Shown here one piece after another: positions 11,553-21,429 of a stretch of DNA of 64,000 bases. The position numbers were made by a program, and so were the translations under genes. The stretch's first letter is position 1. Each line of letters starts with the position of its first letter. The notes beneath the pieces were generated by a model that worked only from the letters and a program-made list of their open reading frames with translations, was not told the origin of the DNA and did not search any database. Source of the stretch: Blasia pusilla (lineage: Eukaryota > Marchantiophyta > Marchantiopsida > Blasiales); NCBI GenBank assembly GCA_050084515.1, contig CM114274.1:11532001-11596000 (forward strand), in the 5' to 3' direction.

Positions 11553-12141
11553 GAAAACTGAGCTCTGACCGCAGCAGCACCGCAGGTTATTTCAACGCTG
11601 ATGATTGCGTGTGGAGGCCAGGGTTCCACCCCAGGTCCGACGCGAACCGCGGTTACGCGTAAACCTGACCGGTTGAAATCCAGAACTTACGTTTCTGCCT
11701 GAGACCAATGGTCTAGCAAAACAATAAATTAAAAATACCGTCTGACGGACCGTGACGGTATAAGCCTGGGAATAAATCTCCCCTGACCCAGGTTCCACCC
11801 CAACCATGTTCCTGTCAGGCCACACGCCACGGGCTAGAAGTCACCGCACTTTCTCACTGTATTGAGGAGATATCTCTTTCGAGAACGTTTTATTAGAACT
11901 CTTTGTACAGGGGGTGGCAGTAAGGTTGGATTTGGGGTCGGGCAATCGTCTTCTCGGCGAAGTGCTTTACATTTTCATCAATCCCAACGACTTTCCATAA
12001 TAAATAGTTTGAATCCAGGGCATGCTATGCAATGCTAATACTCTCTATCAATTGTGTGGAGACTTCGTATGCACTGCGGGGTCTTCTTATCATCCATTTC
12101 ATAGCCAATACGTTGATGATCGAATAGATATCGTACAGGAG
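11553..12141. other. Non-coding, nothing recognised
   Basis: Only one 77-codon frame (11592-11825, -) without family features. No repeats seen. Confidence 0.4.
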
Positions 12142-12192
12142 GATGAGAATGACCATTTCTTCCGCATCCGGCAAGAAATGGTCATTCTCATC
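12142..12192. repeat. Perfect 20-bp fold-back hairpin
   Basis: GATGAGAATGACCATTTCTT (12142-12161) is exactly complementary to 12173-12192 with an 11-base loop. The small frames on both strands here share similar translations only because of this palindrome. It is not homologous to the hairpin at 7679-7727. Confidence 0.9.
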
Positions 12193-13353
12193 GCCTATAA
12201 TTTTTGGGTAGGTTTGATCCGCCGGGTCTGTCATTGTTGTTCAGTAGTGCCTGCTTTTGCAGATCAGTAAGACGAGGTGAGATGGGATCTCACAGACTCC
12301 GTAGGTAGACGACGAGGCTACAGCAGGAAGGAACATTCATCGTTAAGATTTAAGATTTACCGTTTCCGATCTTCCAGAAAATGCAAAGTGGGCCAGAGTA
12401 AAGTCTCGATCAGCTAAGGGTCGCCGAACATGACGTCTGAAACAGTAGTGAGCAGAGGGCACACAATTTACTCTTGAGATTTATCGCCCGCAACCTGGAG
12501 GCGTGTGGACGGTCTCGACATTCTATTCTTCAGGAAGTTAGTGAAAAGCTTCTATGAATAACTTAAATACGGTGGAAAACTCAGGGGTTGCCATGGTGGG
12601 AGGGTTCTTTTAAACGATCGAAAATCTTGTGTAGATTTTGCCGCTCAACAGCAACCATTATTAGGTTAAGCTATTCATAGTTACAAGAGAATTTGATTTC
12701 AAGGGATCAACGGGATGCTCGCTGTAACTACGACAAACCCTTAACGACGACATTCGGAGATTGATTCACCATCTTGGATTTCGCGTTTTGGCGTCCCCAT
12801 GTTGACCCTGGTGCGGGGCTTCTACACCGAGGTTGATGATGACGTAAATCTATTACAGCAGCTGCAATGGAACAGGAAAATCATGTTAACACAGAAGTGT
12901 GCCACAAAGAGTGCAGAGGTCTAGGTCAGGTAGTATAAAAGATACACGAAGACAGAATTTGACCCGAAAAAAGTTGCTAGTGCTGTAGAAATTTTCCTAG
13001 ACTAGAATCATAGACGATTACTTTTGTCGCAAGCCGAATGACACATCATTGTGAGGAAATTGAAAGCAGATAATGGCAAAGATTTACACTACTCTCTGTT
13101 TGTTCATGGCACGCCGACATCTTGAAAAATCGTCACTACGGCAGATCGGAGACAGGATGGAAGGCACTCCTAACAAGAAATCTCCACGCGGAAGCGGGTC
13201 ATATCTGTACGCAATTCAAGGTGTCACCACGAATGGTACCAGCCGATCTCAAGCATCTACCTTGCGAGATTTCTGAAGAAGAGTGGGACAGAGTGGAGAG
13301 TTTTACATACAAGCAATCACATAATACCATGAAGTTGAGGAGCTCGAGTGTCA
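12193..13353. other. Intergenic region 3' of the dirigent gene
   Basis: No frame with a recognisable product. It probably contains the 3' untranslated part and polyadenylation signals of the - strand dirigent gene next to 13353, but I cannot point to a specific signal. Confidence 0.4.
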
Positions 13354-14037
13354 TCAAAAGTAAACGTGAGGCTTGAACTTGATAACTGCAGTTACAGCGT
13401 CCACAAATTCGGTGGAGATCTCGGCGTATCCTCGAGCCAGCTTGAACTTCCCAGTTCCGCCGCAGATGGGAATTTCCTTCAACGGCTCCAAGAAGTAATC
13501 CCAACCTTTGAATCACAACGTGCTGTTACCCAATCCACTCTGCTCGTTGAATATAGCAGTGTACATCCACTCCACGCCCTGCTGCTCATTTGTAGCGTCG
13601 TTAAGCTTATCAAACACATAGATCCCTCTGCCTCTCCCCACCTCCGTCGAGTTACTCAGAGGGCCGATGGTCATGGAGTCATCAAACACGACGATAGATC
13701 CGAAAAAGCTCTGGTTGATTTTCAGGAGCCAGCTCTGGTCCGCGAGAGTGAACGTCTCCACGTCCGCAACGGGCAATGTCACTGCGAAAGCAGAGCGATT
13801 CTCTTTTGAAATGAGATTGTCATGTAAGTAGAAGGAGAAAACGAAGTCCGGGGGCGGTAGATGAGGTGGGAACTGAGGAGGAAGACTGTACACAGATGTC
13901 CTTGCCGGATGTCCTGTGTGTGGGTTGGCATGTGCTCCGCCTCCGCAGATGATCGAGAATGCAGCCGCCAAAGCCACAATGGTTAGAAGGTGAGTTCTCG
14001 ACGACATGGTTCTCCTGTTACTCGCCATTGACAACAC
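13354..14037 (-). pseudogene. Dirigent-family protein, interrupted by one TGA
   Basis: Dirigent proteins are secreted and steer stereoselective coupling of phenoxy radicals in lignan and related metabolism. The frame opens at 14037 (MLSMASNRRTMSS, with further in-frame Met codons), has a hydrophobic signal segment (about residues 17-36, LTIVALAAAFSIICGGGAHA) and a proline-rich spacer. The dirigent core follows: FSFYLHDN, SFFGSIVVFDDSMTIGP, VGRGRGIYVF and WMYTAIFNEQSGLGNSTL. A TGA at 13513-13515 ends it after 174 residues. The same frame continues without shift for 52 codons to 13354, encoding the missing C-terminal barrel strands (IPICGGTGKFKLARGYA, then a VIKFKPHVYF end). A CGA to TGA change would explain the break. 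No intron is needed. Confidence 0.9.
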
Positions 14038-14343
14038 CCCCCGTACGCGAGAATCCTAGATTAAAACAGAACGCTCCAGGACATGGAGGGTTCCTAGGTA
14101 GCTTTCTAGAGTTCGTGAGAATGCTGGACCACCGCCTGCACATGGGCGTATTTATTGATGACTTCAAGAATTCTGTGACGCAGCTAGTGGAGTGCGTGCA
14201 AAGCCAGGAGTCCCAGGACTATCGGTTCTGGGAGCGAGATTCCTAGAATCGAACTGTTGTTCGCGATGCTCGGAAGTTCCAAAAGTTCTGAAGTTGCGGA
14301 GTTATTTCTGCGGAATTCCATTCCGCGCTTATGCAGCCTGCCA
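14038..14343. other. Upstream region of the dirigent gene
   Basis: On the - strand AATAAATAC, centred near 14150, is the nearest TATA-like element to the dirigent start. Small + strand frames here have no recognisable product. Confidence 0.35.
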
Positions 14344-14580
14344 ACTTTCACCACGTCTACTTGACGTGGTGAATTATCTTGATTTTATAAATAGAAGCAG
14401 ATTAAAACCGTGTGGAGAAGAGACTTTCACCACGTCATCTTGACGTGGTGAATTATCTTGATTTTATAAATAGAAGCAGATTAAAACCGTGTGGAGAAGA
14501 GACTTTCACCACGTCTGCTTGACGTGGTGAATTATCTTGATTTTATAAATAGAAGCAGATTAAAACCGTGTGGAGAAGAG
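14344..14580. promoter_or_regulatory. 79-bp direct triplication with ACGT palindrome and TATA-like box
   Basis: Three head-to-tail units of exactly 79 bp (14344-14422, 14423-14501, 14502-14580) differ only in the 3-4 bases at the palindrome centre. Each unit has TTCACCACGTC facing GACGTGGTGAA, an inverted pair of ACGT-core sites of the G-box/ABRE kind that plant bZIP and bHLH factors bind. About 10-20 bp away lies TTTTATAAATAGAAG, which reads as a TATA box on + and, as TATAAAA, on -. It sits about 300 bp upstream of the dirigent start. The role is inferred from motifs only. Confidence 0.75.
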
Positions 14581-15154
14581 AGTAATTACCAAATAAGTGC
14601 ATAGAATATTGGATAAATTAATAAGATGTTCACGAAAAAGCCACGAGCACTTTTAGAGACCGTAAAGATTGAATTTTTTTTTTATTGTAAATCATTTAAT
14701 TGTATCATTTCAATTTCGGGTTTAATGATTGTTTAAGACCTTAAAATAATTATACTTTTCAATCGATATTTAAATAATAACTAATTCTCTGAAATAATTT
14801 CATTCTTCCATAAAACCCTAAAGAGTACCTTCCCATTCTTCCCACCAAAATAAAATTTATTTATTAAATTTTTAATAAATGAAATGATTTATTTGTTTCA
14901 TTCAAATTTATTTTATTTTCCCAAAATATGAAACATGAATAAATATGATTACATTTAAGAATATTCATATTTTTCATTTCAAAATTTAAATATAATTATG
15001 GCCCCTTAAGACACTCCCCTTTTTTTCCTCTCCATCTAGGCTATCCAGTATCCACTTATCTTCCACACGAGTTTACTAATTACTTTCTCTCCTATCCCTC
15101 TCAAAGGGCAGCACAATGGTTTCTATTTTCTTAAATTTTAGAAGAGTAATGACA
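14581..15154. other. AT-rich intergenic DNA
   Basis: Very AT-rich, with runs of A and T and no open frame. Nothing recognised. Confidence 0.5.
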
Positions 15155-15203
15155 TGTCACGTCTGTTAGGATAGATCGATGAGATCTAGTAGAATGCCCG
15201 TGA
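15155..15203 (+). repeat. Fragment of family B LTR start
   Basis: TGTCACGTCTGTTAGGATAG and the following GAGATCTAGTAGAA match the terminus of the family B LTR found at 48290 and, in reverse, at 27287, 44481 and 50976. Similarity stops after about 49 bp. It is an LTR scrap or truncated insertion. Confidence 0.75.
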
Positions 15204-16210
15204 TACCTACAATTTTGCAATTTTGAAGATAACCACATTTTTTTATTCAACTTGAGTATACATATCTTTAGGAATAAAGACTCTTTGAAGTAAAAGGCTA
15301 TCTTGAATATTATTTTTGGCGTATTGGGAGAATGAGGAGTATTGGAGTTGAAAATGAAGCTCCTAAGATAAGGCAGAGAGGTGGAACATCAAGGATTTGC
15401 CTTGGAGGAGAGGGAAATGAATTCACGAAGTCTTAAGACCAAGAGCGAAGCTTGGGAAAGACAACGAAGCACGAATAAAGAACCTGATCGTGAAGTACTT
15501 CGTTCTTGTACGAAGCACCAAGACAAAGCAACAGTACTTCGCGGAAGAACGAAGAAGGAAGAACGAAGCACTTGGAACAAGCGCAAAGAATGCAGAACTT
15601 TGTCTTGGAAAGAAGAGGAAGAGCTTCATCTTGGAAAGAAGAAGAAGAGGTCTTGACTTCGCATTGAAGAGAAGACTGTCCACGATTCCAAGCGGCACAC
15701 CGTTAGAGTAGTTAGGCTAGGATCGGAAGAGCCGTGACTTTTCGGACCACATAGGAAGGTAGAACAGTTATGACCAACGGATTCATAGGGATCATAGGAA
15801 AACTTAAGAGAACTATAGATCTAAGTAGTTAAAAGATCCCAATAGGTGCCTACTCAGCAAGAAGCGCTTCAGATCTTTAATACTGATACCGTTTGGAAGG
15901 ATATTTAAGGATCATCAACGAAGTTATTAGGATCATTCTCTTACGACGTTCTTAGGTTGTAGGAATAGTCTGAGCGAGAGAGTAACACCCTCTCGTGCTT
16001 GTATACACTTTGAAGCTTTCTTGTTCTTGATGGAATAGTAAAGAACTCATTCCTTCGCTCAGTTGGTGGACTATACAAATGAGACAATGGGGAAACTTCA
16101 TGCGGCAGGTGTGTTCAATATTTCGTCCTTTAGAGCTCATGCAGAGAATTGTTTGAAAAGTTGCAGCTCAAGTTGAGAAGCGTGGGAACTATAGGGATTT
16201 CAAACCGCGG
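15204..16210. other. No gene recognised; purine-rich segment
   Basis: At 15380-15700 the + strand is GAAG/AAGAA-rich, giving overlapping open frames on both strands with low-complexity Lys/Glu or Ser/Leu translations. This is a composition effect and not evidence of a gene. Confidence 0.5.
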
Positions 16211-16217
16211 AAACCAA

Positions 16218-17096
16218 GCAACGCGTCGGATGCGACTGGTTGCATGAGTGTGCAACCCGTCGAAAACCGACAGGTTGCATCAAGAATGTTTGTGCAACCC
16301 GTCGGAACTCGACTGATTGCATGAGTGTCAGACCCGTTGGAGCTCGACAGGATGCATGAGGAATGTTTGTGCAAACCGTCGGAACCCGACTGGTTGCATG
16401 AGTGTGCAACCCGTCGGATCCCGAAGGGTTGCAAGTTGCATGTATACAAGGTCCGCAAAAAGTTCTACCCCGATGGATTGCAAGCCGCAAGGCTGCGAGT
16501 TAACTTTGTATGCAACCTGTCGGATTCCGACAAGTTGCGTCTGTATGTAACCTGTCGGATTCGGACTAGTTGCGTATGTCTCCGACTCCTCGCATTCAGA
16601 CAGGTTACGGCTCTCTCCAACTCCTCGCATCCAGACACGTTGCATCAGTGCAAGTTAACTGGAACCCGTCTAATTTGGACAACTTGCAAAGCTTCGTGTG
16701 TGGACACTTCTTGCAAGCCAACGGAATCCGACAAGTGGCACAAGGATTTTCGAGACTAGACCGGCCTGCTTCTCACAACCCGTCCGATTCCGACAGGTTG
16801 CAGAAGGAGGTTCCTGGGTACTGGGTTGCAATAAGAGGTTCCTGGGACATTCCAGGGATGCCTCCGACTTGGAACCTGTTTCAAGTCAGAGGCTGGAAAA
16901 TCCATGTGCAACTCGTCGGATTCCGATGACTTGCACTTGGATCTTCCAGCCCGGAGTGGCCAAAGTTACTTGCAACCCGTCTGAATTCGACGGGTTGCAC
17001 TAGGTGATTCTTGGGTTTGCAACACATCAGAAATCGACGAGTTGCCCAGTCATGGGATGCCTCCGACTTGAAACCCGTCGGGTTCTGACAGGTTGC
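16218..17096. repeat. Cluster of 27-bp palindromes (about 16 copies)
   Basis: The consensus has a left arm GCAACCCGTCGGA, one spacer base and a right arm TCCGACGGGTTGC. Copies start at 16218, 16252, 16294, 16329, 16371, 16406, 16512, 16547, 16617, 16661, 16713, 16775, 16908, 16972, 17019 and 17070. Nearly all are exactly 27 nt. In the first six the starts alternate by about 35 and 42 bp, forming a 77-bp higher-order tandem. Flanks are otherwise unrelated. The cluster lies just upstream of the decayed reading frame at 17167. Confidence 0.92.
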
Positions 17097-17166
17097 TTTT
17101 TTCTTCGCTTATAGAGCTATTTTCGTTCCCTTCTCACGTTGCCGTCGTTACAGGGATTGAACATTC

Positions 17167-18297
17167 ATGAAAATTCCCTGTGCCCCAACACAAGTGGAGC
17201 AGAGAGTGTTCATTCCTCTTGGAGGTCGTCACAAGCATGCCAAAGAATTTAACTTGTGGAGGCATGCCAATAAGACCAGGCAAGGGCAATGCTACAGTCT
17301 GCAGCATCCCGTATCTTCCTAAAAGAAAGGCATAACTAAAGGAAAGGGACCTTCGATTTACGAGCTCTATGTCAGGGCGGATGTGAGATCTGAAGATGAG
17401 AAACTCTATGTGGAAGCCTTCAATCGATGCGTAGCAAGAACTCCCCTCGAGCAAGATGTCCACATTGGTGGGGATATTCGTGGGCGTGTTTCAAGACGTC
17501 CCATATAGATGGTGGTAGAGCAATCCGAGCGAGACTCGTGGTGACCAGATAAGTATCTTGACTTCAAGAAAGTGAAGAGGCAACATCGAGGAACGAACCC
17601 AATGATTGATTTGGATGAAGAAATTACGTTGCCTAGGTATTCGGAGACCCCGGATTGCTCCCAAATCCGAGTAGAAGTAACTTTTGTTGTTGGAAGTTCG
17701 CAACATCCGGTCTCTGGGGTAGTTCAACAGTATGGGATTCCAGTCATTGAGGTGGATTGCAACCTTAAAAGGTGGCATGTATCTCGAAGCAACCCTGGAC
17801 GTGGACCCACTTGCAGGGGAGGATCTGATGGCATTAGGAAAGCATGCGGCACTTTCCTAAATAAGAATTGTACAAGGACTGGACTGGCTGGCTTCTGGGG
17901 GCTCAAAACCTTTGATCGTTTCACGAGGACGGGGGATCAATTGAAGTACTTCTTTTGCCTAAATGAATCCTACGCTTTCCAAAAGTATTATCCGACTGCC
18001 ATTGGAGCTCCAAGGAATACCCCTACGATTTGGCCCATTGCTGTAGGTACGAATTGCACTCAGGACGAAGTGGAAAATCTTACAAGTGTCGGTTTCAGAC
18101 TCGTAAATGGAGGAAGTTTGGAGTATGTTCGCATTACAAAGACCTTTGTATTTCGGATTCAACCCAAGATTGATGTCAACATGTACCCAGAGAAGGTGGA
18201 GGATCTCAATCCACTATTTGTGTTTGAGTCTAGAAATTGGGTGAAGAGAAACAGAATGTGTAGGCCAATGGTGGAGAGAGCAAAGCGAATCGCATAA
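17167..18297 (+). pseudogene. Unrecognised protein-coding frame with three in-frame stops
   Basis: One frame runs from ATG 17167 to the TAA at 18295-18297 (376 codons). It is broken only by TAA (17320-17322), TAG (17506-17508) and TGA (17542-17544). The last 241 codons are uninterrupted. The translation has balanced, protein-like composition with scattered Cys and Trp; readable landmarks are KGPSIYELYVRADVRSEDEK, VEVTFVVGSSQHPVSG, GLKTFDRFTRTGDQLKYFF and LTSVGFRLVNGGSLEYVRI. I recognise no domain. A possible splice acceptor (CGTTACAG, ending 17153) precedes it, so it may be an internal or first exon. The palindrome clusters flank it on both sides. Either a decayed host gene or an unknown transposon protein. 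Confidence 0.55.
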
Positions 18298-19335
18298 GCT
18301 CAGGAGGCAAACATGGAAAACATCGCCACAAAAGATGTTTAGAGTGGCAATGGAATAGGAAGCATGTATTGGGTCAGGAACAACACTGTAAATTCAAGTG
18401 TCATAGGGGTGTATGTGGTGCACATCTGTTGCTTTCCCACATGTTCATGTGATGACTTTGTCCAAAGACAGACAAGTGGGAAAAGGTATTTCCCTTGTAA
18501 GCACATGTAATATGTGTTGTTTATAGTTTTAAGGGAGTCGGAGATAGGAGTAGGAATCCACCAACCAATTTTGTCCCTCAAAGAAGTGCGAAGTATTTTA
18601 AACAAACCACTTTGAGGATGTAAAATGAGGTCTTAGATTGTACTTTTATTTGCCAGAACCTTCACTTTGAGCTTGAACTCTATTCAACCAAGGGAAAATG
18701 ATAGATTTTTTCCAGACCTTGGATAGAAAAAGTGATTTGTTCCATATTTATGATTCCAATAATTTGTCAAAATTTTAAATTTTGTGCAAGTTGCAACCCG
18801 TCAGATTCAGACGGGTTGCCAAAATGTGGAAGAGGAAAAAAAAATCTGTGGAAGTGCCTAAGCACTGAGAACAAAAGTACAAAAAAATTCACACAAAAAG
18901 TTTCCTCTCTTCAACCCAACGGAAACTCTCTTCAAATCACAGAAAACTCTCTTAAAAAAAGGTATCTCTTTGGGTTGAAGGTAGTTTCCTCTCTCCTCTC
19001 TTCCTCGCTCATGTCTTCCTCTCTCCTCTCCTCTCTTCCTGTCCTGTTACCGCGCCTCCTCCCCGAGCCACTAGCTCTGCACTAGACAATGCCCAAATTA
19101 TGTACACGCCCCCCCCTATCTCACTTGAGATCAAAATTCGGCAAATAGCCCGCACACTAAGTCACTCTCGACTAGTGTGGTGTACATCTATCCCACCAAG
19201 TTCTCTACAAGTTGTGGTAGTGTCGTGCACTCACCAACGCATTATAATTAAAAATATGTGTGTCACCCAAAAATCACCCCTCAAACATCTCAGCATCAAG
19301 GTAAGCAAGTAGATTCCCCTCTGTGCAACAACTAG
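18298..19335. other. Non-coding, one 27-bp palindrome
   Basis: Contains one copy of the 27-bp palindrome at 18793-18819 and a CTCTCCTCTC-rich stretch at 18985-19040. The open frame at 18732-19085 follows that low-complexity run and is not credible. Confidence 0.5.
18793..18819. repeat. 27-bp palindrome, isolated copy
   Basis: GCAACCCGTCAGA faces TCAGACGGGTTGC around one base. Length and ends match the cluster at 16218-17096. Confidence 0.9.
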
Positions 19336-20060
19336 CACTAGAAGAAAAACAGGGCTTTTATGACTAAGATTTATATGACTGGCGTTTGTCATGTGAGAAA
19401 ACAGAAAGTGACGAAATCACTGAAATCTTTACAAAACTTAGAGATACAAAGTGTCCTAGTCCATCCCTGCGCTCACAGAATAACTTTGATGGAACCTGAA
19501 CATGGAGATAACTTGACATACGAGAATGCGCTACCGTTGCGGCTCTCGACTATTTCACTACTCGGGAAACTAGGGTTTTTTTATCTATTTTTCTTTGTTC
19601 CTATGAATAGAATTTTTTTTCCGAGGGCTGCACAGCCCCCGGCAAAATAGGGTTAGATAATCCTAGTAACGCTACTCCAGAAACCACCTACGTCATATTA
19701 CTATGACTCCTCCGACATCTAAGTCGGAACCATCAATCTAGGCTTCTCCTCATACAAGGGGGCCGATCAAATTAATGGTGTTCAGAGAAGTGGATGTTGA
19801 GAATCCAACAATGACAAATGACTGCAACTTATGACTAGATTGTCTCTTAGTCATTCTTTAGTCATATATTAATAAAAGGTACGGAAAATTTATTTATTTA
19901 CAAATATGACTTGGTCATAAAACTACGTTGGAATATGACTAAGTCATATCCAAACATTTCCTATGACTTAGATAGTCATTTTAAATGGTGAGTGAGTAAC
20001 GAGATATTATGATTCTATTGTAGAAAAAAATATGTAGTATAGAAATTAATCTATGAAAAA
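19336..20060. mobile_element. CACTA-type non-autonomous element, one clear end
   Basis: Starts with CACTAGAAGAAAAACAGGGC, which matches the usual plant CACTA terminus (CACTA followed by AAGAAAAA). Subterminal motifs built on TATGACTAAG / TTAGTCATA recur at about 19358, 19820-19860 and 19905-19980 in both orientations. A small GC hairpin (CCGAGGGCTG / CAGCCCCCGG) lies at 19621-19642. I do not see the mirror TAGTG end, so the right border is uncertain. No transposase inside. Confidence 0.6.
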
Positions 20061-20096
20061 AATTAATTTTGATAATTTTTTTTTATTTCTACAAGA

Positions 20097-20262
20097 GTCT
20101 CATAGGATTATATCCAAAGTAGGTTTGGAAAGCAGGAGAAGAGTCGTCGTCATCCTTAAGCCCGGTGGAAGAAATTGACCTCCTTGATGAATTTTCGGTG
20201 GACTTGACACCTGGTGACCTAGAGTAGGTGGCTAGCCTCGACACCAACCCAATTTTGAGAGG
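20097..20262 (+). pseudogene. Short coding-like segment, unrecognised
   Basis: A frame with an acidic, Ser-rich translation (GEESSSSLSPVEEIDLLDEF, then DLTPGDLE) ends at a donor-like site GTAAGC (20263). It has two in-frame TAG codons (one at 20120-20122). It may be an exon of the same decayed gene as 20362-20835, but the codon phase across the gap does not fit cleanly. Confidence 0.3.
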
Positions 20263-20361
20263 GTAAGCAGACATCAGCATATCTGAAAGTGCTTTCTTAA
20301 TTCCTTTCTTAATCGGCATATCTAAAAGAGCAACTTATTGACATTCTTGACATTGTTGCAG

Positions 20362-20835
20362 GTTGTAAAGCAGATGGCAGTGGTGGATGGTCACAAGTCC
20401 CCAAGAATTCCACTTTGTAGATTGCGGACAATGGAGTACGTCCGCAAAATTTAGTCGATAGAGGGCATCGCAACGCTCAAGCAGTCGGTTGCCACAACAT
20501 CTTACGTCGATAGCTTCCCTCTGTTCTATGTTCAGCCTTACGCTGAACATGGAACGCAGGATCTGATGACGGAAGAAGATCTTGAGGCCTTGGACACATT
20601 CTAGAGGATAAGAGACGAGGAGTTCAGAAGAGCTATTGAAGGAACCAAATTCAGCTGGATGCGGAACCTCTACTTCTTTATGTGGGATGGGAACCACATG
20701 TTCATGGCATGGTCACAGTTTGCAGAGGAGCGCCCGAATTCATTGGAGGGTGCAGATCTACGTGAGGGCATTCGTCCTCCATCCCTTTCCGCATCACATG
20801 GCAACGGTGGAGATGGCAATGCATTCAATGAGTAC
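20362..20835 (+). pseudogene. Exon-like segment of an unrecognised gene, two TAG stops
   Basis: A 158-codon frame is framed by consensus splice signals: acceptor TTGTTGCAG ending at 20361 and donor GTAAGT at 20836-20841. It is interrupted only by TAG at 20452-20454 and 20602-20604. Landmarks are SYVDSFPLFYVQPYAEHGTQ, LMTEEDLEALDTF and WMRNLYFFMWDGNHMFMAWS. The DGNH..(M/R)..W pattern faintly recalls ParB/sulfiredoxin-like folds, but I would not assign it. It is probably a decayed host or transposon gene on the + strand, possibly related to 17167-18297. A 27-bp palindrome lies 39 bp beyond the donor, inside the presumed intron. Confidence 0.5.
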
Positions 20836-20873
20836 GTAAGTTAATCTTTCTCTCTAAATATGTTTTGCTTGCT

Positions 20874-21429
20874 TCAACCCGTCGGAGTTCGACGGGTTGC
20901 TGAAATCTTCAGCATATAGATTGGCAGGAATCATAGGAGTCGATAGACGCAAGCCTTTTTGACCTTCCATGGGCAATTTGGGATGCAGTCCACAAATCCG
21001 TTGGAGCCCGATGGGTTGCGAAATGAGAAATTTGTAGCCACATTTCTGGATGAAACCTAGCTACTGCAACCCATCAAACTTCGACACATTGCCAAATAAC
21101 AGAGATTTCTAGTTAGGTTTCCAAATGAAATTTAGTAATAGTCTAGTCATCGGAGGCCTAAAAGAAACCCGTCAGTACCAACTCTGATGGGTTTCTTTCA
21201 ACTTACCTAAAAAAAAGGTGTTGCAAACACCTTTTTTTAAGGTAAATTGATTCAAAAGTAGCATTTGTTTTCCGCTTGTGGGACTTCCTTGCAACCTATT
21301 GGATTCCAATAGTTGCATCACCTTATGCTGATGGACATCCATGTGCAACTCGTAGGACTCGGACGAGTTGCAGAAACTACATTGGGCCTCCAAGAGATTG
21401 TCGCAACTTGTCGGAGTCCGACGGGTTGC
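20874..21429. repeat. Second cluster of 27-bp palindromes (seven copies)
   Basis: Copies at 20874-20900, 20993-21019, 21066-21092, 21164-21195 (4-5 extra central bases), 21291-21316, 21345-21371 and 21403-21429. Several differ from consensus in both arms in a paired way. For example, the copy at 21291 reads GCAACCTATTGGA opposite TCCAATAGTTGC, and the copy at 21164 has GAAACCC opposite GGGTTTC. Confidence 0.9.
21203..21245. repeat. Hairpin with 20-bp arms
   Basis: TTACCTAAAAAAAAGGTGTT (21203-21222) pairs with 21226-21245 with one mismatch and a 3-base loop. It lies between two 27-bp palindromes. Not a transcription terminator in the bacterial sense in this plant context. Confidence 0.85.

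Noticed and set aside
13348-13809. 153-codon + strand frame
   Set aside because: It is the antisense of the dirigent gene, whose - strand translation shows clear family motifs.
15380-15711. Overlapping open frames on both strands
   Set aside because: Caused by a GAAG-rich low-complexity segment that lacks stops on either strand.
16218-17096. CRISPR-like array of short repeats
   Set aside because: The repeats are near-palindromes with very uneven spacing, in a plant context with introns and retrotransposons; no cas genes. Not a CRISPR array.
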